NCBI GenBank assembly: GCA_964628195.1
Contig: CAZVPF010000029.1
Location: forward strand, 1 to 36,241
DNA: 36,241 nt
Direction: 5' to 3'
Source of the DNA: CAZVPF01 sp964628195
GTDB lineage: Bacteria; Planctomycetota; Phycisphaerae; Sedimentisphaerales; Anaerohalosphaeraceae
The notes below the pieces were generated by a model. It had not been told where the DNA came from, did not search any database, and saw only the letters and a program-made list of their open reading frames with translations. The translations under genes were made by a program, and so were the position numbers. Positions 15,724 to 24,559 of this stretch are shown here, in pieces (the stretch's first letter is position 1; every line of letters begins with the position of its first letter).

Positions 15724-18700
15724 CTAAGCCGCCTCTTCGTCCGTATCGACCTCCGCGCTGTCGAACCTCACGCTGATCTTCTTGCTGATACCCCGGGTCT
15801 GCATGGTGACACCGAACAGGACATCGGCGATACTCATTGTTCGCTTTGAGTGAGTGATGATAACAAACTGCGAGTCCTCCTGGAACTCCTGGACGATCAG
15901 GTTGAAACGCTCGTTGTTGGCCTCGTCAAGTGCCGCGTCAACCTCGTCAAGGAAGCAGAACGGCGAAGGCTTCGACTTGAAAACCGCGAACATAAGGGCG
16001 ATCGCCGTCATGGTCTTCTCCCCGCCGCTGAGAAGGCTGATGCTCCGCGTCTCCTTTCCCGGAGGACGGGCCATTATCTCGATCCCGCTTTCAAGAATGT
16101 CATCCGGGTCATCGAGCAGGATATCGGCCTTGCCCCCGCCGAACAGCTTGCGGAACAGAAGCTGGAAGTTTTCACGAACCTGCTCGAAGGTCGTGGCGAA
16201 CTTTTCACGGCTTTCGATATTTATCCTGTTAATAAGCTGCTCAAGCTGGTGCTTGCTCTTGTTCAGGTCATCGACCTGGCCGGTCAAAAACTTCTCACGT
16301 TCTTCGAGGTCTTCCTGCTGGTCGATTGCGTCGATATTGACATTGCCCAGCCGCTCGATCTTCGTATTAAGCTGAGATATCTCCTCGCGAACCTGCTGGA
16401 AGTCCGTGTCGTCCTGCTGGAAGTTCTCGTAAGCCTCGGCAATGTTGATCTTAAGCTCCTCGGCAACCCGCGTGGTCAGAGAGTCAACCTTCACACGTAT
16501 TTCGTTAAGCTGCAGCTTGAGCTCGTTTATTTCGTTCTCGATCTCCGCCTGCTGCCTGCGGGCTTTGTTCAGCCGCTCCTGCGTCTCCTTTCGCCTCTCG
16601 ATCATCTGCTCCACGTGCTTGTGAAGGGCCTTGCTCTGTTTCTGTGCCGACTCTTTCTCACAGAAAAGGTCCGAAACGCGCGTCTGCGCGGCAAGTATAT
16701 TAGTATTCGTTTCTTTCAGCATCTCCGTGCTTGCTGCAAGCTCGTGCCTCGCCGAATCCATCGCAACCGAAGCGTGATGAAGCTGACTTTGAAGACTCGT
16801 TATGTTCTGACGCAGCGAATTCTGCTGCTCGGAAATTTGCCCAAGGCTCACACGAAGCTCGGTAAGCTGCGACGACTTCTCGTTAAGACCCTCCCTGTGC
16901 ACCGCCAGCTTCTCTTCGATAGCCTTGATATTCTCGTTACGCTGCTGCTTGACCGTCTCTTCCTCTTCCAGCTTGTTCTTCGACTCGTATTCCTTCTGCA
17001 CAGACTCCGAAATCTCCTTTTCGAGCATGTCGATCTCGCCTGCGATAACCGGCTGCTCCTCGGCGAGTCGTTTAATGTTCTGCTCAACCGAACGCAGGTG
17101 CGATTCACTGTCAACCCGCTCGGTGTTCGCTTCATAAATGCTCGTCCGCAGGTTCTGGCAAAGACTTCTAAGCCGCTCGTTCTCCCTGTTCTTGTCTTCG
17201 AGGTTTTCCTCGAGCTCCGCCGCCCGTCCCGAAAGTCCGTCTATCCGCCGCTTAAGGTCGTCAAGTGTGCTCCTTCTCGAAATAAGCCCCGCGTTTTTGG
17301 CCATAGGCCCGATGGAAAGAATATTCTTGCCGTCAAAATACCTGCCCTCGAGAGTAACGAACTTATAACCCGAAGGTATATCCCTGTTGATCTCGATCGC
17401 CGACTCTATCGAATCGACCAGCAGCACCTTGCCCAGCATATCCCACGCAAGCGGTGCGCATCCGCTGTCAAAACTTACAAGCTCGGCGAGCCTGGCCTTT
17501 ATCTGCGGAAACCTCCCCGTATCAAGCGAATCCGTGAAAGGCGCCCCCTGGTCGGCACAGATAACCTTAACCCTGCTGTCAAGGTTTTCCATAAGCTCAC
17601 GGTCTTCCAGCAGCTCCCTCGCGGAGTTGACCACAAGCGCGTCCGTAAGACCCTCAAGCGCCGCCTCCACAGCAGGTGCGTATTCAATGTCGGCCCGGAT
17701 GATGTCGGCCACGATCCCCCGTATGTTGCTGCTTTGACCGGCCCGCTGTTCAAGGATGTTCCTTACCGACGGGCTTATTCCCTTTTTCTCGTTCTCCATC
17801 GAGTCCAGAACATTGTACTCACTCCTTAATGCGGTCCGCTGGTCCTTTATATCCGCCAGTTCCTCGCCCAGAACCGCCGCCTGCTCGTCGATCGCCTGAG
17901 CCTTTGAGCGTTTTTCCTCCAGCGTCTCGTTAAGCTCGCAGATCAGTGAACGGATGTCCTCCAGCCTTGCGTTGTGCTGTGCCTTTTCGGTCAGCATTTC
18001 CTGAAGCTTCTGCTCGGCGGCCTTGGCCTTGTCGTTAAGCCTGTCAACCTGGCCGGTCAGGTTATTGCGGTAGGTGCTGATGCTCTTGATCTCGTTATGA
18101 AGCTGTGCGGTTCGCCTTACACTGTCGATAACACCCGACTTTTCGTCCTCAAGCTGCGCCTCAAGCGACGAGCACTGCGTCTTTATCTCGTTAAGCTCCG
18201 ACTCAACCGTCTTTATCTCTTCCAGCTTCTGCTCGTAAAGCATCCGGCTTTTTTCCAGCGACTCCTTCGAGCCTTCAAGTTCCTTCTCAAGCTCGCTCTT
18301 GCGGGCCCGCATCTTGTTTATCTGCTCTGCCGCCGCACTCTTGCGCTCACCGAGTTCCTTTATCCTTGCAGAAAGCATATCTATGCGCTCATACTGCTGC
18401 TCGATCTTGCCCGTCGCGGAAATAAGCGCATTGTCCCACCGGTTAATATCGTTCTCCGTCTCGATGATCTTGTTGCCAAGTTCGCTCACCGCCGCGTCAC
18501 AGGAACCAACCTCGGCTGCAGCAGTGCTGAACCTTCCCTGCACATCGTTAAGCGACTCGGTCCTGACCTTCTGATCGCTCAGCAGCCTGTCATATTCCGC
18601 CAGTGAAAACTTTACCTTAAGCTCTTTAAGCCTTTCGGCGTACTGAAGGTAGTTTCTCGCCTTGCCCGCCTGAAGCTTGACGCTGCGAAGCTGCTTTTGA

Positions 18701-19290
18701 ACCTCGCTTACGATATCCGCCAGCCGAATAAGATTCTGTTCGGTCCGTTCGAGCTTGCGTATGGCCTCTTTCTTGTGCGACTTGAACTTGCTTATACCCG
18801 CAGCCTCTTCAAAAATGGTCCGCCGGTCAACCTTCGAAGCATGCAAAAGCTGGTCGATCTGCCCCTGCTCGATAATCGAGTACGCCCGAACACCAACCCC
18901 AGTGTCCATGAAGAATTCCTTGATATCCCTCAATCGGCACGGCTTGCCGTTCATAAGGTACTCGCTGTCACCGCTGCGGTAAAGCCTGCGGGTTATCTGC
19001 AGGCAGTCCGGCTTGTCCTGACCCAGCGCAACGTCCTCGAAAAAAAGGCTGACCTGCGCCATCGAAGCCGGCTTCCTCGAGCTGGTACCGCTGAAAATAA
19101 CATCTGTCATTTGACCGCTTCGCAGGCTCTTGGGGCTCTGATCGCCAAGCACCCACTTCACAGCGTCCACAACGTTGCTCTTGCCGCACCCGTTCGGACC
19201 TACGATAGCTGTTATCCCGTCGTCAAACGCGAACTGGGTTTTATCCGCAAAGCTCTTAAAGCCGTTTAGTTCAACTTTTTGAAGTTTCAT
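15724..19290 (-). CDS. smc: Chromosome segregation protein SMC
   Basis: This ATPase organises and compacts the chromosome as a ring with ScpA/ScpB. At 1188 residues it has full family length. The N-terminal head has Walker A GPNGCGKS (residues 31-38) and the Q-loop segment GDQSPKSLRSG. A long coiled coil spans about residues 165-505, the hinge about 510-670 (SNIRGIVADII onward), and a second coil about 680-1030. The C-terminal head has the signature LLSGGEKTM (near residue 1090) and Walker B FCFLDEVDAALDEANNERF. I chose the ATG at 19290 rather than the TTG one codon earlier because AAGGA is seven to eight bases upstream. No scpA or scpB lies in this window. Confidence 0.97.
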   Translation of the reverse strand: MKLQKVELNGFKSFADKTQFAFDDGITAIVGPNGCGKSNVVDAVKWVLGDQSPKSLRSGQMTDVIFSGTSSRKPASMAQVSLFFEDVALGQDKPDCLQITRRLYRSGDSEYLMNGKPCRLRDIKEFFMDTGVGVRAYSIIEQGQIDQLLHASKVDRRTIFEEAAGISKFKSHKKEAIRKLERTEQNLIRLADIVSEVQKQLRSVKLQAGKARNYLQYAERLKELKVKFSLAEYDRLLSDQKVRTESLNDVQGRFSTAAAEVGSCDAAVSELGNKIIETENDINRWDNALISATGKIEQQYERIDMLSARIKELGERKSAAAEQINKMRARKSELEKELEGSKESLEKSRMLYEQKLEEIKTVESELNEIKTQCSSLEAQLEDEKSGVIDSVRRTAQLHNEIKSISTYRNNLTGQVDRLNDKAKAAEQKLQEMLTEKAQHNARLEDIRSLICELNETLEEKRSKAQAIDEQAAVLGEELADIKDQRTALRSEYNVLDSMENEKKGISPSVRNILEQRAGQSSNIRGIVADIIRADIEYAPAVEAALEGLTDALVVNSARELLEDRELMENLDSRVKVICADQGAPFTDSLDTGRFPQIKARLAELVSFDSGCAPLAWDMLGKVLLVDSIESAIEINRDIPSGYKFVTLEGRYFDGKNILSIGPMAKNAGLISRRSTLDDLKRRIDGLSGRAAELEENLEDKNRENERLRSLCQNLRTSIYEANTERVDSESHLRSVEQNIKRLAEEQPVIAGEIDMLEKEISESVQKEYESKNKLEEEETVKQQRNENIKAIEEKLAVHREGLNEKSSQLTELRVSLGQISEQQNSLRQNITSLQSQLHHASVAMDSARHELAASTEMLKETNTNILAAQTRVSDLFCEKESAQKQSKALHKHVEQMIERRKETQERLNKARRQQAEIENEINELKLQLNEIRVKVDSLTTRVAEELKINIAEAYENFQQDDTDFQQVREEISQLNTKIERLGNVNIDAIDQQEDLEEREKFLTGQVDDLNKSKHQLEQLINRINIESREKFATTFEQVRENFQLLFRKLFGGGKADILLDDPDDILESGIEIMARPPGKETRSISLLSGGEKTMTAIALMFAVFKSKPSPFCFLDEVDAALDEANNERFNLIVQEFQEDSQFVIITHSKRTMSIADVLFGVTMQTRGISKKISVRFDSAEVDTDEEAA

Positions 19291-19434
19291 CAAGCATCCT
19301 TCCCTGCGTCAAAGAAGACCAAATCTTTCTGTTTTAACCTTCCGTGGTTCCTTTAATTTTGATAATCCGCACCAAACACCGTTACCGGCGTAAAAAACTG
19401 TTTATTATAGGGCCATATTAAAGTTTTATCGGCA

Positions 19435-21081
19435 CTATTGAGCCTGTTTCTCCAGTGAAGCTCCCGCTTCGGTCATATCACTTGCTATAAATCTCGCCTT
19501 AATCGCGTCGCGCAGGCACATCTGTTCGAGAATCGGCAGAAGCGAAGAATAATTAATCCCCAGCCCCGCAAGTTCAGCGGGGTTTTCAGAGACCGGGTCC
19601 TCGCATAGCGTTTTAATCATCTTCGGCAGCGAACGCGGCGAATCCACAGGCCCTATCAGTCTCGGCCTTCGGGGATGCCTTCTCATAACCTGGACGAAAG
19701 CTTCCCCTTGCCTTGCGTTAATCGTTGCCGAACCGTCCGGGCTTGTAACATAAACATCTCCCTCCGCGTATAAAGGTGAACCGAAAATCACCACTTTCGG
19801 CACATCTTTACGGCTGACATAAACCACCCTCTCACCGCCGCATGTAACAGTGTCAAGCAGAAAGTCGCCCGCGACAAGTTCCGAACTGACCACAACATCG
19901 CCCAGCCGTTTAAGCTGTCTATATGCCTCAAAGCGTATATCGAACTCGGGCAGCGAAAGTGCGTGGTTAAGGATCGGTATAACCTCGTTTCGTTCCCCAG
20001 ATATCCCCATCGCCTCGACCGCCGCGATTCTTATATCTTCCGGCCCGGGTTTGGTAACTATTTCACGCATAACCGCAAGACCCCTGTCATCTCCAAGGTC
20101 AAGCAGTATCCTTGCCGCGCGAAATCGAACCTTCACTGCCGGATGCTCAAGAAGCGGCACCAGTTTCGCAATGGCGGCCCTGCCGATAGCGGTAAGCGCA
20201 ACTTCGCTTGCCGCAGGGTCCTGCTGTCTCGAAAGCTTCTCCGTAAGCTGGTCGATCTTTTGGCGGATAAGCTGAGAATCGGATATCAGGTAAAGGTTGC
20301 GGATCATTTCGAGAAATTTAACCTTATTATTGTAATACTCAGGCGGGAAACGTATCTCAATGTCACCCGGTGTTACAGCGTCAGCCGTCTGGTCACCGAA
20401 ACGTTCGTTTATGCGGTTCCTGATCGCGGCAGCCGTTCGGTAGTCTGCTTCGTTAAGTATCAGCATTACTCGAGTGTCAGAAAGTATCGTGGCACCGCCG
20501 AGTATATACCCCTGCGTCGGGTCCTCCACAGCGCCGTCAAGCATATCCATGAAAACAGGCCCCGAAGCTTCAGCAAGGGTCTGGGTGTACTGCGTTACGA
20601 TATTGACCCTCCCAAGCTGCTTGAGGTCCGTTGAATAAAGCCTTCCCCCCTCAAGCGATGTCGTCTGTGTGTTCGGAAGCGCAGCTACCCGAACATCGAA
20701 AGTCTCGTCGACAAGCCCCAGTGCCGGCATCACCCCGTAAATCTCAACCACAGCAGTGTCCCTGCTGTTGATAAACTTATCCGGGTCGAAGGTCCCTCTC
20801 TTGGTCATCTGCTTGAGCATGTGCTGAACAAGCATCTCACGAAGAGCCGGAGGACACTCCGATGAGCCCGTACCGTTAAGACCGGCTACGATCCCGTATC
20901 CGCCCACATCCGTCTGACCTATCTCTATTATAGTGGCAAGCGAACCCACCGTCACATTCCGGTCAAGAGGCTCTTCAAGGGGCTTCTGTTCGGGTGCCGG
21001 TTTTCCGCATCCGCCCCAGAAAAATACCGACAGCAAGGTAAAAGCTATAAAAAGGTTCTTTATGATAAATGTAGATTTCAT
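19435..21081 (-). CDS. Lipoprotein with FlgI-like (P-ring) domain and HEAT repeats
   Basis: The first part resembles flagellar P-ring protein FlgI: VGGYGIVAGLNGTGSSECPP, then DTAVVEIYGVMPALG and DVRVAALPNTQTTSLEGGRL, then YILGGATI. Unlike FlgI it starts with a lipoprotein signal and lipobox (WGGC, Cys25), and after about residue 280 it continues into HEAT-like repeats (KLVPLLEHPAVKVRFRAARI, GLAVMREIVTKPGPEDIRIA, VIPILNHALSLPEFDIRFEA). The C-terminal region is unassigned. At 548 residues it is longer than FlgI (about 350-370), and no other flagellar gene is nearby, so a non-flagellar envelope role is likely (inference). I chose the ATG at 21081 because it gives a compact signal peptide; ATG 21108 and TTG 21117 are alternatives. 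It lies upstream of smc on the same strand. Confidence 0.85.
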   Translation of the reverse strand: MKSTFIIKNLFIAFTLLSVFFWGGCGKPAPEQKPLEEPLDRNVTVGSLATIIEIGQTDVGGYGIVAGLNGTGSSECPPALREMLVQHMLKQMTKRGTFDPDKFINSRDTAVVEIYGVMPALGLVDETFDVRVAALPNTQTTSLEGGRLYSTDLKQLGRVNIVTQYTQTLAEASGPVFMDMLDGAVEDPTQGYILGGATILSDTRVMLILNEADYRTAAAIRNRINERFGDQTADAVTPGDIEIRFPPEYYNNKVKFLEMIRNLYLISDSQLIRQKIDQLTEKLSRQQDPAASEVALTAIGRAAIAKLVPLLEHPAVKVRFRAARILLDLGDDRGLAVMREIVTKPGPEDIRIAAVEAMGISGERNEVIPILNHALSLPEFDIRFEAYRQLKRLGDVVVSSELVAGDFLLDTVTCGGERVVYVSRKDVPKVVIFGSPLYAEGDVYVTSPDGSATINARQGEAFVQVMRRHPRRPRLIGPVDSPRSLPKMIKTLCEDPVSENPAELAGLGINYSSLLPILEQMCLRDAIKARFIASDMTEAGASLEKQAQ

Positions 21082-21135
21082 CGTTTTCAGGCTTTCCCGT
21101 AAAATCATATATGACAAGGATTAAGCAATTTAATA

Positions 21136-21164
21136 AGCATATTTTCACCGGCCCTGATAGTCAA
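21136..21164 (-). promoter_or_regulatory. Promoter for the FlgI/HEAT lipoprotein gene
   Basis: On the minus strand TTGACT (21164-21159) and TATGCT (21141-21136) are separated by 17 bases. The start of transcription would fall near 21129, about 48 bases before the chosen ATG. Confidence 0.5.
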
Positions 21165-21233
21165 GTCCAAACTTGTTAAAACAGGCAAACTAAATAAGAA
21201 ACATCAATATACAACGCTTCCCCAAAAAAATAT

Positions 21234-21245
21234 ACAATATATTGT
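21234..21245. promoter_or_regulatory. 12-bp perfect palindrome between divergent promoters
   Basis: ACAATATATTGT is a perfect palindrome lying between the minus-strand promoter at 21136-21164 and the plus-strand promoter at 21292-21320. Its position suggests an operator for either gene, but it is AT-rich and short, so chance is not excluded. Confidence 0.3.
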
Positions 21246-21291
21246 GGTTTCGCATATCTAATAAAAAACTAACATTTCACAGTGATTTAAC

Positions 21292-21320
21292 TTGAACCGC
21301 CCGCGGTCAATCCATATAAT
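21292..21320 (+). promoter_or_regulatory. Strong sigma-70-type promoter for the Cys-rich protein gene
   Basis: TTGAAC (21292-21297) and a perfect TATAAT (21315-21320) are 17 bases apart. Transcription would start near 21327, giving a leader of about 60 bases to the ATG at 21387, and may continue into the ferritin-like gene. Confidence 0.7.
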
Positions 21321-21386
21321 GCCCCCTGCTGTGACCGGATAAGTAATAAATGGTGGTTACTTCAAGGACAAGGAGTAAATAGAGAT

Positions 21387-21581
21387 ATGGAAGTTTTGAC
21401 ACGCAAGGCAGAATGTTCCAGGTGTACCTATTTCATCCCTTACGAAAGCATGCAGGGCCAGATTGGAGAATGCAGAATATCCTGCATAAACATTACCTCG
21501 GAAAAAGGCCGGGAGACCGAGAGGTGGACAAAGGTAACTGCAAATCACTTATGCAAAAAGTATCGGCCTTGTAAGTACTGA
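21387..21581 (+). CDS. Small cysteine-rich protein, possible metal or iron-sulfur binder
   Basis: A 64-residue protein with six cysteines at positions 10, 13, 29, 33, 56 and 62, in the order CxxC, CxxxC, C, C. The layout CSRCTYFIPYE, then GQIGECR, then WTKVTANHLCKKYRP, recalls the small HiPIP-like Fe-S subunits seen beside glycyl-radical enzymes (CxxCxxFxP, then GxC, then a C-terminal CxxF/Y-P). That likeness is from memory and unproven; a zinc-ribbon-like fold is the alternative. AAGGAG lies 11 bases before the ATG and a strong promoter precedes it. It sits 88 bases ahead of a di-iron ferritin-like gene, so the pair may share a redox or iron-related role. Confidence 0.72.
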   Translation: MEVLTRKAECSRCTYFIPYESMQGQIGECRISCINITSEKGRETERWTKVTANHLCKKYRPCKY

Positions 21582-21669
21582 GCAAAAAGGGCTGGGGGGA
21601 TATAACTAAATCGGATTAATGGGGGAATTTTTATCCAAATTTGTATTATAATTAAAAAAGGCAGGGAAA

Positions 21670-22128
21670 ATGCAGAATTTCAGCAGTGTTGAACAGGTAT
21701 TAAATTTCGCCATAGAAAACGAACAGCAAGCCTATCAGTTCTATACGGATTTGGCCGCAAAGGTCAACAACCCGCAGCTGAAGGGACTTTTCGAGAGTTT
21801 CGCAAATGAAGAGCTCGGACACAAGTCTAAGCTTGAAGGAGTCAAAAAAGGCGAAGTACAGCTTATGCCCTCGGGCCGAAAGGTAACCGACATGAAGATA
21901 GCCGACTATGCCGTCCAGTCCGACCCGGTCCCCGAACTGACCTTCCAGGGCTCGCTGATCCTTGCCATGAATAAGGAAAAGGCGGCATTCAAGCTATACA
22001 GCGAACTCGCCGCAGCCGCGCAGCAGCCCGACCTCAAGGCAATTTTCACCGCCCTTGCAAACGAAGAGGCCAAACATAAGCTTCATTTTGAGGTCATGTA
22101 CGACGATGAGATTATGAGGGAAAATTGA
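21670..22128 (+). CDS. Rubrerythrin/ferritin-like di-iron protein
   Basis: A 152-residue four-helix-bundle protein of the erythrin type. The two halves repeat the pattern: helix 1 has FAIENEQQAYQFYTDLA and helix 2 FANEELGHKSKLEG (ExxH); helix 3 has AMNKEKAAFKLYSELAAAA and helix 4 ALANEEAKHKLHFEVMYDDE (ExxH). These Glu and His residues are the expected di-iron ligands. No C-terminal rubredoxin domain is present, so this is the simple erythrin form rather than full rubrerythrin. Likely roles are peroxide reduction or iron handling in a microaerobic or anaerobic cell, consistent with the peroxide operon elsewhere in the window. A TATAAT box lies at 21647-21652, but I see no matching -35. Confidence 0.9.
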   Translation: MQNFSSVEQVLNFAIENEQQAYQFYTDLAAKVNNPQLKGLFESFANEELGHKSKLEGVKKGEVQLMPSGRKVTDMKIADYAVQSDPVPELTFQGSLILAMNKEKAAFKLYSELAAAAQQPDLKAIFTALANEEAKHKLHFEVMYDDEIMREN

Positions 22129-22316
22129 CCCTGCGATTTTTCAGGTTTTTCACCAACAGCTTTAAGTGATTTCGCCATAGTGATTTAACGCGCAATAACG
22201 AACCTGATATCGGACCTTTTCGTATAAAATCACAGAAATAACTTCAGTTGATACGATCTCTTTCGACAAGAAAGATGTCGTGTAAAAATTGTTGAATATA
22301 TTTTTGTGGATTTAAA

Positions 22317-22607
22317 ATGATTAAGAAGGTCCAAAGCAGGGTAATTGAAACTCGAAGCTTCACCAGCCGCTTCACCGTCAGGCCCGACTCTTCTTCCAAA
22401 TCCCGCCCCAAACCGGCATCCACACAGCGCAGGCAAACCCCCAAACCCAAAGTTAATAAAACCCCGGAACAAAATCCAGAAACCGTTATTTTCGGTTCCG
22501 GCAAATCCAAAAGCAAAAATTTCTCTTCAGGCATAGTCGGAAAACTCGCAAAATATTTCGAGCTTGATATTGTCCCGGTTGGTATGCTCATCGACGTGCT
22601 GGTTTAA
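22317..22607 (+). CDS. Small basic hypothetical protein
   Basis: A 96-residue open frame. Residues 10-70 are rich in S, P, K, R and T and look disordered (FTSRFTVRPDSSSKSRPKPA); the C-terminus looks folded (GIVGKLAKYFELDIVPVGML). No family is recognised. The ribosome-binding site is weak (GTGGA, about seven bases upstream). Minus-strand frames overlap the same bases, but their composition is less convincing. It could be real or a chance frame. Confidence 0.4.
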   Translation: MIKKVQSRVIETRSFTSRFTVRPDSSSKSRPKPASTQRRQTPKPKVNKTPEQNPETVIFGSGKSKSKNFSSGIVGKLAKYFELDIVPVGMLIDVLV

Positions 22608-23028
22608 CTCTCGCTTTTGCTCCAATCTTTATAATAGGTACTCTCTTCCCGCTTAATAATATCCGATTACTCAAAGCCCGCTGAGATAATGTTCAGCAAA
22701 TACCTTGTTTTTAAATAAGAAAAAACCTGATTATTAGACTAATCGCCAAATATAGGCGTTTTTATCAGACCACGCTAAAGAACGGCGCGTTTTTAACCCG
22801 ATATTTATTAATACGACGGACGATATTATCAGACCTGAATTGCGTAGGCACTATTACCTATAAAAAAAATCAGCCCGTCCGGTAATTTTAACAAATGAAA
22901 ATATTTTAACCAAAACCAGTTTTTTGGGGCCAATTTTCAAAAAAAGGCTTTAGTGTTCTAACTTCAGACCGATAAAAGCAATAGACAATTGTTCTGTTTG
23001 TCATAGGTCCATTTTTGAAAGTGAATAT
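22608..23028. other. Non-coding AT-rich spacer with small repeats
   Basis: I see no gene in these 421 bases. There is a short stem CGCC (22744-22747) with GGCG (22755-22758) followed by five T residues, which could be a weak plus-strand terminator. A 10-base direct repeat TTATCAGACC occurs at 22762-22771 and 22826-22835. An isolated TATAAT is at 22630-22635 without a good -35. No RNA family was recognised. Confidence 0.35.
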
Positions 23029-23289
23029 ATGATTGGCAATAGTTGCAGAAAACAACTTGTTTTAAACAAAGGCTCGGAGAAGTACGTTTTCAGGTACGAA
23101 ACCGGAAGCGAGGGGTCTTTGCTCGATGCGATTGTGGACCAGGCAAACGACGTAAGGACGAGCTTTGACTGGTTCGATGCAGCAGTTTTAAGTTTCAAGC
23201 TCACTCAGTCTCTAATGGGAGAAGCGGACAAGCTGCTTAACAAAAGCTTGCCCAAAACAATGGAGACACTCGAGCCGGACATCGAATAA
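23029..23289 (+). CDS. Small hypothetical protein upstream of the recombinase
   Basis: An 86-residue protein that looks like a compact alpha/beta fold: a beta-rich start (KQLVLNKGSEKYVFRYETGS) then two helices (SLLDAIVDQANDVRTSFDWF and DAAVLSFKLTQSLMGEADKL). No motif is recognised, and there is no signal or membrane segment. The ribosome-binding site is poor. It lies 70 bases before the XerC/D gene on the same strand and may share its transcript. The well-balanced amino-acid composition favours a real gene. Confidence 0.6.
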   Translation: MIGNSCRKQLVLNKGSEKYVFRYETGSEGSLLDAIVDQANDVRTSFDWFDAAVLSFKLTQSLMGEADKLLNKSLPKTMETLEPDIE

Positions 23290-23359
23290 ACGCAGGGAAG
23301 CCGAAGGATTTGTACTAAAGAATTACGCACTCGGTTATATGTTTTAAGGCGGAAACATT

Positions 23360-24370
23360 ATGAATGATTGTGCCGTTACTCAAGAATTTTTGAGTTATCT
23401 AAAATATGAAAAGCATTTTTCGGAACACACCGCGAAATGCTACGGAGCGGACCTCGAACAGTTTTCACAGTTCCTGGTTCTAAAGCACGAAAAGCGCGAT
23501 CAGGTTCCCGCCAGTCCGGACCCCGGAAACCCCTGGAACTCCCAGCCGGTCGGGACAGCGACTACCACTACTGCAAATGTAGCAGTAGAAAAGCTTCTAC
23601 TTGAAGTAACGGTCGACACCGTACGCAACTATATGGCCAACCTCGGTCAGCATGGTTACTCGAAATCAACGGTCGCAAGGAAACTGGCGACCTTACGCAG
23701 TTTTTACAAGTTCCTCGTAAGAAGGAACTACCTCGATACAAACCCGGTAATGTCGGTAAAAACACCGAAACAGGAAAAGAAGCTGCCAAAGTATCTCGAT
23801 TACGAACAGGTCCAGAAGCTGCTCAATGCTCCGCCCTCGGATAACTGGCTCGGCGCCCGCGACAGGGCAATGCTCGAAGTGCTATACAGCACCGGAATGA
23901 GAGTAAGCGAGATAGTAGCGCTTAATATGGAAGACGTCGATTTCCTCGGAGAGGTCATCCATATCCGCGGCAAGGGCAAAAAGGAAAGAATCGCACCCAT
24001 AGGCTCAAGCGCACTGCAGTCGATACAGAGGTATCTTGAATATCGCAACAAGAGAATGCAAAACGACGCAGGCTTCGACGCAAAGGTCCTGTTCGCAAAC
24101 AAGCACGGAAAAAGGCTAAGCACCCGAAGCGTCCGCAGGAAAATGGACAAGTACCTCCGCAGCGCGGGACTCGACCCGGACATCAGCCCGCACACACTTC
24201 GCCACAGCTTCGCCACGCACATGCTGAACAACGGCGCGGACCTGCGGAGCGTTCAGGAGCTGCTCGGACACCAGTCGCTCTCGACAACACAGATTTACAC
24301 ACACCTCGGAAGCGCCAAACTCAAAGAGGTATACGAACAGGCCCACCCAAGGGACTCGTTCGATCAATAG
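23360..24370 (+). CDS. xerC: Tyrosine recombinase XerC/XerD
   Basis: A 336-residue site-specific recombinase of the type that resolves chromosome dimers. The N-terminal SAM-like domain (residues 5-110) begins with FLSYLKYEKHFSEHTAKCYG. The catalytic domain shows all key residues: Arg in STGMRVSEIVALN, Lys in GKGKKERIAPI, HxxR in SPHTLRHSFATH, His in LLGHQSLSTTQIYTH, and Tyr within the same TQIYTH. An unusual low-complexity insertion (residues about 43-75, rich in P, T, N and S) interrupts the N-terminal domain, which makes it longer than typical Xer proteins of about 300. No integrase-specific arm-binding domain or att-like repeats are seen, so a housekeeping Xer role is favoured; XerC versus XerD is not resolved. 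An intrinsic terminator follows. Confidence 0.92.
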   Translation: MNDCAVTQEFLSYLKYEKHFSEHTAKCYGADLEQFSQFLVLKHEKRDQVPASPDPGNPWNSQPVGTATTTTANVAVEKLLLEVTVDTVRNYMANLGQHGYSKSTVARKLATLRSFYKFLVRRNYLDTNPVMSVKTPKQEKKLPKYLDYEQVQKLLNAPPSDNWLGARDRAMLEVLYSTGMRVSEIVALNMEDVDFLGEVIHIRGKGKKERIAPIGSSALQSIQRYLEYRNKRMQNDAGFDAKVLFANKHGKRLSTRSVRRKMDKYLRSAGLDPDISPHTLRHSFATHMLNNGADLRSVQELLGHQSLSTTQIYTHLGSAKLKEVYEQAHPRDSFDQ

Positions 24371-24404
24371 AATATAGCTGAAAAGGATTTTGGTTTATAT
24401 AAAT

Positions 24405-24433
24405 AAAAAGCCCGTATGGATGCGGGCTTTTTT
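24405..24433 (+). terminator. Intrinsic terminator after the recombinase gene
   Basis: A GC stem GCCCG (24410-24414) with CGGGC (24423-24427), extended by an A-run before it and a T-run after it, with an eight-base loop. It lies 35 bases after the recombinase stop. The A/T flanks pair, so it may act in both directions. Confidence 0.85.
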
Positions 24434-24499
24434 AATGCGCCACAGGACAAATAATCAATAAATTGCAAAACTACTTTCATTGCCGCCAAAGAAGAAGGC

Positions 24500-24535
24500 T
24501 TGACTGTACGTTGTGGACAGGTTAAATTGTGGACA
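24500..24535 (+). promoter_or_regulatory. Promoter with 9-bp direct repeats for the HEPN/MNT pair
   Basis: TTGACT (24500-24505) and TAAATT (24523-24528) are 17 bases apart. An exact direct repeat TTGTGGACA occurs at 24511-24519 and 24527-24535, 16 bases apart, one copy in the spacer and one starting in the -10 box. This is a natural place for a dimeric repressor, possibly the antitoxin complex itself. Confidence 0.55.
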
Positions 24536-24559
24536 TACTAACTGTTGCAAAGAGGTAAA

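Noticed and set aside
15850..17829. 659-codon plus-strand open frame
   Set aside because: It lies wholly opposite smc, whose motifs are unmistakable; it is L/R/V-rich with no domain, a shadow of the coiled coil's codon bias.
22244..22591. 115-codon minus-strand open frame
   Set aside because: Mutually exclusive with the 96-residue plus-strand frame; no ribosome-binding site seen and no motif. Neither strand is certain.
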